9,073 nucleotides of DNA from NCBI GenBank assembly GCA_946405485.1, contig CAMJHJ010000086.1:1-9073 (forward strand), given 5' to 3'. The DNA is from an uncultured Bacteroidales bacterium (GTDB taxonomy: Bacteria > Bacteroidota > Bacteroidia > Bacteroidales > UBA932). The position numbers and the translations under genes were made by a program. A model generated the notes under the pieces. The model searched no databases. It worked only from the letters and a program-made list of their open reading frames with translations, and had not been told where the DNA came from. Below, one piece after another: positions 1-6,675 of the stretch; positions within the stretch are counted from its first letter, which is position 1; each line of letters begins with the position of its first letter.

Positions 1-937
1 CGCCCTTTCCATCGACTATGCCTATAAATTCAAGAAAGGGCTTCCCATAATCGGCATCGATTTTCGCAACCGGCTCATCAACACGACCTGCGGCTGGGCC
101 AACGCCACCGAAGAAAGACTCCTGACCATGGCCACCGACCTCTATCTGGAGGATTCGAGGATGCGCAACGGCTCCATGCGCCTGGGCCTGACGGCCGAGA
201 TGGACCCGTACGAGCGCTATCTGGAGCAAGGGGAATACTGGGAAGGCTGGGACTGGAAGAGTTACTGGCTCTCCACCTTTGCGCAGTTCAAGATCGACAC
301 CTTCGATGACGGCTACTTCCCCACCCGGGGCATCCGGTTCTCCCTGAAAGGACGCTATGTCTTCAAGGGATACACCATCGACCTCGATCCCCATGAAAAC
401 TACAATCCCTACACCGAAGAGGAACCCACACATACGGAAGACGGGACTGTCCCCCGCTATTTCACGACCATGGCCTCGCTGGAATTCGCACTCCCCCTCG
501 GAAGCCGCTTCGCCGTCCTTCCCAAGCTGTATGCCGGGACTTACCGCCCTCTCATCAATAATCTCTTTGAATACAACCCCGCCGATTACCTGAACCCCAA
601 ACACGCCGTCATGATGGGCGGTTTCATACAGGACCGCTACACGGAGAACCAGATCCCGTTCTTCCCGTGCCCCACGGGATACAGGAGCACCGCCCTCTAC
701 GCGACGATGGCCCAGCTCGACCTGCGCTACTGCTTCCTCCGCAAAAACTACATCACTGCCCGGGGCGCCTACCTCGTCCGCGGCGACACGCTGACCGACT
801 ATTTCCTCGGCTCGACCTACTGGGGCGTCGGCATGGAGTATTCCCGCCAGACGATGGTCGGTCCCCTAAGGCTGGCCACCCAGTGGGGCTCGTACCTCGG
901 TTTCACCATCTATGCCGGCATCGGCTTTGACTTCTAA
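1..937 (+). CDS. C-terminal Omp85/BamA-type beta-barrel of an outer-membrane protein, probably a patatin-like phospholipase (5' partial)
   Basis: The reading frame is open from the left edge (first full codon at base 2) to a TAA at 935-937, giving 311 visible residues; the true start lies outside the window. The visible part is rich in alternating aromatic and polar residues, as in beta-strands. It contains the sequence TFDDGYFPTRGIRF, which matches the 'D..x.P.RG' signature of the BamA/Omp85 surface-antigen barrel, and it ends in GIGFDF with a terminal Phe, the usual outer-membrane insertion signal. In Bacteroidota such barrels occur fused behind a patatin phospholipase domain, or in BamA/TamA-like proteins. 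The strand pattern and downstream context suggest the patatin type, but the Ser-Asp catalytic domain would lie upstream and cannot be seen. The ATG at 128 is internal to the barrel and is not the start. The stop is 6 bp before the next gene, suggesting an operon. Confidence 0.6.
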   Translation, partial: ALSIDYAYKFKKGLPIIGIDFRNRLINTTCGWANATEERLLTMATDLYLEDSRMRNGSMRLGLTAEMDPYERYLEQGEYWEGWDWKSYWLSTFAQFKIDTFDDGYFPTRGIRFSLKGRYVFKGYTIDLDPHENYNPYTEEEPTHTEDGTVPRYFTTMASLEFALPLGSRFAVLPKLYAGTYRPLINNLFEYNPADYLNPKHAVMMGGFIQDRYTENQIPFFPCPTGYRSTALYATMAQLDLRYCFLRKNYITARGAYLVRGDTLTDYFLGSTYWGVGMEYSRQTMVGPLRLATQWGSYLGFTIYAGIGFDF

Positions 938-943
938 TACGTC

Positions 944-3490
944 ATGAAGAAGCGATTACGCACCCTACTTCAAGCGCTCGCCGCTTCCCTTTTGCTGATC
1001 CTGCCGTTGCGTTCCGTCGGACAGGACACGGATGCCCTTGCCACTCTGACCAACCTGCTCACTGATCTGAAGCAGTCCTATGACGGAGCTCTCCAATCCG
1101 ACTCCCTTCTGGTCGAGAACAAACTCCGACGCGAAGAATTATCCGAGATGGTCAAGGCGGCAGACGAGGTTACACTCATGCTTTATACCCAGCAGCAAGA
1201 GTTCGCCTTCGACATGGCCTTCGCACTGGAAGAGGTCTCCCGCGTTTATGAAGCCTTCCATGAGAAAACACGCCTGGGCGACAAATACCTGATTGCTTCC
1301 CGTTCGGGATTAAAGCGCTATACCCTGCTGGAAGAAACCCTGCAAGGCATGTATTCAAACCATGCGGTAGATTCTTTGCTGGCATCCAAAGACTCTCTCC
1401 TCCTGGGTGTCCCATTCATCCCGCTCGAAGAAGAAAACCTGGAGAAAAAAGCGCTTTTGGACAGCTGCATGAATTACACCAGGGCCCTGATTGACCTGTA
1501 TGGCGGTTCCGTCGCGCTTGCTTTGCAGGACAGCGCCTATTTCGCAGATACGGAACAGCGGCTCCGTCAGGCTTACGATTTCGCGCAAGCCAACTATACC
1601 CAGACTCAGAAAGGGTTGTTCATGGGGGGAAACGTGGGCATCATCCATATCATCAAGAATTGGAACGACTTTATCGCCAAGGCAAGAAAGGACCTGACGC
1701 TCCGGTTCGACGCTGGTGCTGAAAGCGGCAATCCGGATAAAGAGTCCCATCCCTGGGGAGGCACCAACTCCCTTAAGCACGCGGGACTGGCCCTTCTTAC
1801 CCTCCTGTTGTCATTCCTGCTGGCCGGTCTGATCACTTACCTGACATTCAAGCTCATCCGTTCAGAGCGTATCCGTGATTTCCGGCCTGTTCTCTCGTCC
1901 ATCCTGGGAATAATCCTTTTCGTCATTGCCTTGTTCTGTTTCAAGACAGACCGCAGCAGCCCCTACTGGGTCATGGCTTACCGCCTGTTAATGTCCTTCT
2001 TCTGGCTGACCCTTGCCATCTTTGTCTCGCTCTTGATCCGGATACCGGCTTCGCAAGCCAAAACGTCCCGGAATCTCTATATCCCCACGCTGCTGCTGGC
2101 TTTCCTTGCGATCCTGCTTCGGGCGATCTTCCTGCCTGCCAGCGTCATCCCGCTGATCTTCCCCCCGGCCCTGCTGATCTTCATCATCTGGCAGTCTGCT
2201 GTCAATGTCCGTTCCAGAGGCAAGGTCGACCGGACAGATCTGCGGTACACCTGGGCCTCCGTCGCCGTCATGGTCGTCATCTGCGTGCTGTCCCTCATCG
2301 GATACTCTATGATCGGTGTGCTCCTGCTCACCTTCTGGACCTTCCAGCTGGCTCTGCTGCATACCATCACGACGCTCTTCTACCTGATCAAGCGGTATTA
2401 TGAAAACCGTGTAGTCAGAAGCAAGGCTCGCTACCATACCGAGAATCCGTACTTGCCCCTGGAGGATAAGAACGCATTCATCGAAGTTACCTGGCTGTAC
2501 GACCTGCTCCGGATGGTAATCATTCCAATCGCGACGCTCCTGTCTTTCCTTGCGAGCGTGCAGCTCACATCGAAGGCCTACCAACTGTCTCTGACGGGAG
2601 CGGATTTCCTGCGCCAGCCCTGGTTCCCGGGAAAGGGGTTCCATAGTCTGACCCTATACAACATCCTGGTGGTCATCGCCTTGTTCTTCGTATTCCGCTA
2701 CCTGATCTACATCGTAAAAGGAACAGTCCGCCTGATCAAGCTTCGCAGCATCATCGAAAAGAAAGGGGAAGCCGCCATGCCTCTCAAGGAATCCGATGTC
2801 AACCTGTCCCTTTCCAACGCCCTGGTTTCGTTGCTGGGATGGTTCGCATATCTGATCATCGTTTTCGCAATCCTGGACATGCCGACAAAGGCCATCACGG
2901 CTATCACCACCGGTCTGGCAGCCGGCGTCGGTTTCGCCCTTAAGGACTTGATCAACAACTTCTTCTATGGCGTACAGCTGATGGCTGGGCGCATCCGTGT
3001 CGGAGACAAGATCTCTTGCGACGGCGTTCGGGGTGTCGTCAAGCGCGTCAGCTATCAGACCACGCAGGTGGAAGACGAAGACGGTTCGCTCATCGCATTT
3101 ACCAACACCGACCTGTTTACCAAGAAGTTCCGCAACCTCAACAGCGGGCGCAACTACGAACTGCTCAAGATCCCGGTATCCGTGCGCTACGGAACGGATA
3201 TCGAACAGGCACGTCAGGTCATCCTGAAAGCGTTGCAGCCTCTAATGGTCGAGGATAAATACGGCCGGAGCATCGTCGATCCATCTTTCCCGATCGACGT
3301 CCGTTTTGACAACTTCGGTGACAGCTGCATCAACATCTTCGTGGTCCTGTACACGACGGTAGATACGCACTACACCTTCCCCGCCCGGGCCAAGGAAGCC
3401 ATCTACAACGCCTTCAGCGAGAACGGCATCGAGATTGCCTTCCCGCAGCGCGACGTGTATATCAAATCCGTTCCGGAAGGAAAGAAATGA
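944..3490 (+). CDS. MscS-family mechanosensitive ion channel with large periplasmic N-terminal domain
   Basis: This 848-residue protein is predicted to be an inner-membrane channel that opens under membrane tension to release solutes after osmotic downshock. Residues 1-26 form a signal peptide (KKR, then a Leu/Ala core, probable cleavage near VGQ). Residues about 27-270 are a soluble, largely helical periplasmic region. Hydrophobic segments follow at about 276-304, 316-333, 341-365, 379-416, 436-481, 516-541 and 568-592. The MscS core starts near 622, with the pore helix at about 648-675 (Gly/Ala-rich GLAAGVGFALKDLINNF). The beta domain follows at about 683-733 (GDKISCDGVRGVVKRVSYQTT, then DGSLIAFTNTDLF), then the alpha/beta C-terminal domain. 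The length resembles the large MscK/YnaI-type homologues rather than the 286-residue E. coli MscS. The start has a Lys/Arg-rich signal peptide and lies 6 bp after the previous stop with no clear Shine-Dalgarno, so translation may be coupled. Family call is firm; physiological stimulus is inferred. Confidence 0.93.
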   Translation: MKKRLRTLLQALAASLLLILPLRSVGQDTDALATLTNLLTDLKQSYDGALQSDSLLVENKLRREELSEMVKAADEVTLMLYTQQQEFAFDMAFALEEVSRVYEAFHEKTRLGDKYLIASRSGLKRYTLLEETLQGMYSNHAVDSLLASKDSLLLGVPFIPLEEENLEKKALLDSCMNYTRALIDLYGGSVALALQDSAYFADTEQRLRQAYDFAQANYTQTQKGLFMGGNVGIIHIIKNWNDFIAKARKDLTLRFDAGAESGNPDKESHPWGGTNSLKHAGLALLTLLLSFLLAGLITYLTFKLIRSERIRDFRPVLSSILGIILFVIALFCFKTDRSSPYWVMAYRLLMSFFWLTLAIFVSLLIRIPASQAKTSRNLYIPTLLLAFLAILLRAIFLPASVIPLIFPPALLIFIIWQSAVNVRSRGKVDRTDLRYTWASVAVMVVICVLSLIGYSMIGVLLLTFWTFQLALLHTITTLFYLIKRYYENRVVRSKARYHTENPYLPLEDKNAFIEVTWLYDLLRMVIIPIATLLSFLASVQLTSKAYQLSLTGADFLRQPWFPGKGFHSLTLYNILVVIALFFVFRYLIYIVKGTVRLIKLRSIIEKKGEAAMPLKESDVNLSLSNALVSLLGWFAYLIIVFAILDMPTKAITAITTGLAAGVGFALKDLINNFFYGVQLMAGRIRVGDKISCDGVRGVVKRVSYQTTQVEDEDGSLIAFTNTDLFTKKFRNLNSGRNYELLKIPVSVRYGTDIEQARQVILKALQPLMVEDKYGRSIVDPSFPIDVRFDNFGDSCINIFVVLYTTVDTHYTFPARAKEAIYNAFSENGIEIAFPQRDVYIKSVPEGKK

Positions 3491-3497
3491 CGCGGAT

Positions 3498-6400
3498 TCA
3501 GAAGTTTTCGGTCACCAGGACCGGGGCTTCCATAAGTCCGAAGGGAATGCAATAATAATCATCCCGCCAGAGACGGGTTTTCCCTGTTTTCCTCAGGTCG
3601 AACCAATCGTTATCTCCGGGCTCTGCATTGGGCCAGGAGTCCCTGCCGCTGAAAGTGGCGGGGCCCAGCATCGCAAATTCGCCGCCCACGCAATGAAGCG
3701 GGCCCATCAGGTTGCGCAGGCTCCCGGTCAAGGTCAGTTCAACCTCGTTCTCCCCTGCTTTCAGGACGTCGGTGACATCCGTTTCCCAGGGACTGCAAAA
3801 GACGGTCGGGAGTGGTGTTCCGTTCACCTTGACACGCACGGTGATGGCTTCAACCTTCGGGAAGGTGATCTTGTAGCGCACGCCGTCTTCCTTGGCGGTC
3901 AGATTGAAGGTTCCCGTGCAGCTGAGCCGTCCGGCATAGAAAGGATGACCCTGGCGGGTAAAATCGCCATCCGGGGCATCTGCGTCTGCAACGAGAGAGA
4001 AAGACCCGTATTGGAAGCGCGCCGGCATGGGTTTGGGATTAAGGATCGGATTGCGGTTGCGCCAGGTCTCGGTCGGCTGCTCTTCGGCGAGCGTTCCGGC
4101 CACTGCGAAATCGCCGGCGAGGAAGACGTTCTCGATCTCCGTGCCGTAGCGCGCGACCGGGTAGACAGAAGTCGGGATGGGGTTGACGAAATCCAACGAG
4201 AGCAGGACCTCGTTACAGCCTTCCTTCATATAAGGGACAACATCGGCGGTGCGGAAATAGCGGTCCACGTACCAGTCGTCGCTAAAATGCAGCGCGTGTC
4301 CGTTGAGGGTGACGGCCTTGTACATCCAAGGCTGCTCCACGACGAGAGAGCACTTCGCCGGAAGAGTCTGTGCCTCAAAAGAATAGCGCAACAGCATCGG
4401 TCCGTCATAATGCGCGGCCCCGTCGTTGAAACGGAAATAGATGGCCAGGACAGGCTCGGGGCCCATCCAGGTCTTGCCTCCGTCCGTCGACCATTCAGCG
4501 AAATCCAGGGGCAGGGCGTTCGGATCCTGGCGCTTGCAGGTCCAGCATTCCAGGGCCTGGATCGGGGTCTGAGTGCCCGGGAGACGATACTCTCCGTCAT
4601 GGCGGCATGCCCGATCGCCGGAGAGCAGGATCCAGGTCTGCGCCGGGGCGAACTCCAATTCGAACGATCCGTCATCGGCACACGGCACGGAGAGACATTC
4701 CCCGTCCAGGGGGTTCAACAGTGCGAGATGCCGCGACTTTCCTGTCGGAGCGACCCGGATCCGGACCGTCTCCATCCGGGAGGTGTTGGACAGTTGCAGG
4801 CTGGTGCCGCCATCGACCTTGCGAAGGTGTGTCCAGACCTTGTCCGCGCCGGGACCTTCGAGGCGGAAAGCGCGGTCAACATGCTCGTCCATCCAGGCTC
4901 CGAACTCCGAGAAATCCAGCGCCGTACTGCAGGATTTCAGGCCTTCGAGTGCGTCCGGAACCCCGTCCACATAGACGGGATATCCTCCGCAGACGATTAC
5001 TTTGCCGCCCTGGGCGGCGAATTTCTCCAGCAGCGCCAGCGTCGTAGGCCGTATCGTCAGGAAGCCGGGCAGAATCACGGTATGATAGGCCATTTCTCCC
5101 ATTCTGAGCAGGCCGTTTTCCACGGACCCGATCTCCGAAGCGATCTGCTCGTCGCCCAGGTCTGCGTTAAAATGCAGCGTCATCAACTGCTGCAGGATAT
5201 CCTCCAGCAACTGGTCCCGCACCGGCTCAGGGGAAGCCTCCGCCACATCCCGGTCCAGATAATCGGACTCCAGCGGCGAAAAGGCCAGGACCTCTCCTGC
5301 CGTCCGGCCTACCGTAGCGAAATAGGCCAGGCGCGCCGAATAGTCCTCAAAAAGCGCGTTGTCCGGCCAATAAGGCTCCTGGTAGTTGAACGAGGGCGGA
5401 TAATCGTATTTGCGGATACCCTTCAGGCTGTAGTGCGACAGATGAGGGCAGAAAAGATTCAGTCCGTTGTTGGTATGCCAGGCCGTAAGCCAGATCCGGT
5501 CCTCGAAAGAGAGGTTGTGGCCCGCCGTACCGAAAATCTCCACGATGCGGCGCTTCAAGCCAAATTGGTTCGCGACCGAAGTCATCACCTTGGCGTTGTG
5601 CAGCACCTTAAAGCGCAGCCCCAGGGCATCGACGCCGGGCACCTGCATGTGCCGGAACTGCGTCATCAGGTTGCCCTGGTTGAACATGTTGGACACAGGC
5701 AGTTCCTCGCCGTTGTAGTGGCCTGTCCAAAGCAGGCCGGCCTCTGCGCAATAATGTCCAAGTTGCCGGCTGAAAGCCTTCTCCATGCACTCGCCCACCG
5801 TGCGGTAATACTGCAGGCGGAAAGTACGCCAGTCCCCCACCGTATCGACCAGCGAGGCCAGATGCGGTCGCAGTTCGTAGCCATATTTCTCCTTGAACAC
5901 CGGTTCCATGCACGGGGAATACGGGATGAAGGCGTCCGCCTCCGTGACATCGCGGCGGGGCGAGACCTGCGGCTCGTCGGAAAAGATGCCCATCACCCCT
6001 TTACGACCCGCAAAGCGCTCAGCATAAGGCTTATAGGTGCATTCGATAAATGCCTTCACCGCATCCGGATTCATCAGGTCCACCCAGCAGGCGCCGTTGT
6101 ACCAAGACTGGCCCATGGGGTCGACGTGGGACACATAGAGATGCGCCCCATCGTCGAGCAGCACGCTGTCCTCCGGACTCAGCGCCGTACCCTTGGGCAC
6201 GCGCACCAGCGTCCTGGCGCGGAAGGCGTCGTCCTGACGGGGCACGATGCCCCCGGCGAATCCGCTGGGCCATTTGTCCTCGTCGTAGAACCAGGACTCC
6301 AGCCCCAGCTTCTGCGACTCCTGCACGCCCGCCTCCATCAGGTCGAACCATTCATCCGACAGGTAGGGCGTCAACAAGCCCGGACGACTGTGAAAAAAGG

Positions 6401-6608
6401 CGCCTCCGAAGCCGCCCTCCTTGAAAAGGGCCAGTTGCCGGCGCATTTCGTCCGCTGACAGGCTGTCGTTCAACGACCAGAAGGACATGGAACGGTACGT
6501 CGCCGAAGGGTGGCGGAATTCGTTGAGATCAAAGCGGTCGGGAGCCTGTTTGCAGGCCAGGGTCAGCAGCATCGACAGGGCTGCCAGGGTATGAAGGATC
6601 TTTCGCAT
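3498..6608 (-). CDS. Predicted lipoprotein glycoside hydrolase, GH106-like superfamily
   Basis: This is a 1036-residue protein starting at the ATG at 6606-6608; a TTG two codons upstream keeps the frame open but is a less likely start. The N-terminus is a lipoprotein-type signal (RK, hydrophobic core, TLAC with Cys19). Residues about 35-450 resemble a GH catalytic barrel. SFWSLNDSL and FFHSRPGLLTPYLSDEWF lead to YDEDKWPSGFAGG (108-120), which aligns in style with the 'WPxGGPW' region of GH106 alpha-L-rhamnosidases. FSDEP (Asp211, Glu212), GHYNGEE (296-302) and EIFGTAGHN (Glu357) are candidate active-site carboxylates. HLSHYSLKG and RKYDYPPSFNYQEPYW (about 389-414) look like further family signatures. 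Residues about 503-550 form an alpha/beta segment like a beta-galactosidase trimerisation domain. Residues about 735-1030 look like GH2-type jelly-roll sugar-binding domains. The substrate is unknown; rhamnosides or related plant/host glycans are only a guess. The gene is divergent from the next hydrolase. Confidence 0.8.
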   Translation of the reverse strand: MRKILHTLAALSMLLTLACKQAPDRFDLNEFRHPSATYRSMSFWSLNDSLSADEMRRQLALFKEGGFGGAFFHSRPGLLTPYLSDEWFDLMEAGVQESQKLGLESWFYDEDKWPSGFAGGIVPRQDDAFRARTLVRVPKGTALSPEDSVLLDDGAHLYVSHVDPMGQSWYNGACWVDLMNPDAVKAFIECTYKPYAERFAGRKGVMGIFSDEPQVSPRRDVTEADAFIPYSPCMEPVFKEKYGYELRPHLASLVDTVGDWRTFRLQYYRTVGECMEKAFSRQLGHYCAEAGLLWTGHYNGEELPVSNMFNQGNLMTQFRHMQVPGVDALGLRFKVLHNAKVMTSVANQFGLKRRIVEIFGTAGHNLSFEDRIWLTAWHTNNGLNLFCPHLSHYSLKGIRKYDYPPSFNYQEPYWPDNALFEDYSARLAYFATVGRTAGEVLAFSPLESDYLDRDVAEASPEPVRDQLLEDILQQLMTLHFNADLGDEQIASEIGSVENGLLRMGEMAYHTVILPGFLTIRPTTLALLEKFAAQGGKVIVCGGYPVYVDGVPDALEGLKSCSTALDFSEFGAWMDEHVDRAFRLEGPGADKVWTHLRKVDGGTSLQLSNTSRMETVRIRVAPTGKSRHLALLNPLDGECLSVPCADDGSFELEFAPAQTWILLSGDRACRHDGEYRLPGTQTPIQALECWTCKRQDPNALPLDFAEWSTDGGKTWMGPEPVLAIYFRFNDGAAHYDGPMLLRYSFEAQTLPAKCSLVVEQPWMYKAVTLNGHALHFSDDWYVDRYFRTADVVPYMKEGCNEVLLSLDFVNPIPTSVYPVARYGTEIENVFLAGDFAVAGTLAEEQPTETWRNRNPILNPKPMPARFQYGSFSLVADADAPDGDFTRQGHPFYAGRLSCTGTFNLTAKEDGVRYKITFPKVEAITVRVKVNGTPLPTVFCSPWETDVTDVLKAGENEVELTLTGSLRNLMGPLHCVGGEFAMLGPATFSGRDSWPNAEPGDNDWFDLRKTGKTRLWRDDYYCIPFGLMEAPVLVTENF
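3501..3530 (+). terminator. Weak hairpin just past the mscS-like stop codon
   Basis: CGGTC (3509-3513) and GACCG (3519-3523) form a perfect 5-bp stem around a 5-base loop. Outer arms GAAG (3501-3504) and CTTC (3527-3530) can also pair, separated by TTTT opposite GGG, which could form G-U wobbles in RNA. It lies 10 bp after the channel gene's stop and inside the last codons of the convergent hydrolase gene. No T-run follows, so it is not a classical intrinsic terminator. Coding constraint on the opposite strand may explain it. Confidence 0.2.
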
Positions 6609-6611
6609 TTT

Positions 6612-6619
6612 CAAATATA
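6612..6619 (-). promoter_or_regulatory. Candidate Bacteroidota -7 box for the minus-strand hydrolase
   Basis: Read on the minus strand, these bases are TATATTTG, an exact match to the Bacteroidota -7 consensus TAnnTTTG. It ends only three bases before the ATG at 6606-6608, so transcription from it would give a leaderless or nearly leaderless mRNA. The -33 position about 20 bases upstream reads CGTG, a poor match to TTTG. The box may be fortuitous in this AT-rich stretch. Confidence 0.35.
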
Positions 6620-6651
6620 ATTGCTTTTTTCCGGATTTGCACGTAAGTTTG
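6620..6651 (+). promoter_or_regulatory. Candidate Bacteroidota promoter for the plus-strand DUF6259-like gene
   Basis: TAAGTTTG at 6644-6651 exactly matches the -7 consensus TAnnTTTG. ATTG at 6620-6623 matches three of four bases of the -33 TTTG box, with a 20-base spacer, which is in the usual range. Transcription would start around 6656-6660, giving a leader of roughly ten bases before the ATG at 6668. A start at the early end would keep the ribosome-binding sequence intact; a later start would truncate it. Confidence 0.55.
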
Positions 6652-6656
6652 TATAA

Positions 6657-6663
6657 AGGTGAT
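6657..6663 (+). promoter_or_regulatory. Shine-Dalgarno-like site deciding the start of the DUF6259-like gene
   Basis: AGGTGAT is a perfect seven-base match to the GGAGGTGAT sequence complementary to the usual 16S rRNA 3' end, and lies four bases before the ATG at 6668. It argues for that ATG rather than the in-frame GTG at 6659, which is buried inside the site. Clear Shine-Dalgarno sequences are uncommon in Bacteroidota, so this is notable but could be chance. Confidence 0.45.
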
Positions 6664-6675
6664 TCTTATGAGAAT
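6662..6675. repeat. Short inverted repeat across the start codon
   Basis: ATTCT (6662-6666) and AGAAT (6671-6675) are perfect inverted arms around TATG, which holds most of the ATG start at 6668-6670. Five-base arms are too short to distinguish an operator or mRNA hairpin from chance. Confidence 0.2.

Noticed and set aside
1988..2644. A 218-codon minus-strand open frame opposite the channel's membrane segments.
   Set aside because: Its composition (runs of Asp, Glu, Gln, Arg) is the expected complement of hydrophobic Leu/Ile/Val codons on the other strand.
3435..6458. A 1007-codon open frame on the plus strand opposite nearly the whole GH106-like gene.
   Set aside because: It is codon-aligned with the minus-strand gene, so it stays open simply because that gene avoids TTA, CTA and TCA codons. 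Its translation is rich in Arg, His, Gln and Val with no recognisable domain, while the minus strand has a signal peptide and clear hydrolase motifs.
6609..6614. TTG start two codons upstream for the minus-strand hydrolase.
   Set aside because: The ATG at 6606-6608 gives a standard Met-Arg-Lys lipoprotein signal, and the TTG overlaps the candidate -7 box.
6659..6667. GTG start three codons upstream for the DUF6259-like gene.
   Set aside because: It lies inside the Shine-Dalgarno-like AGGTGAT and would leave it unusable; the ATG at 6668 has the right spacing and a normal signal peptide.
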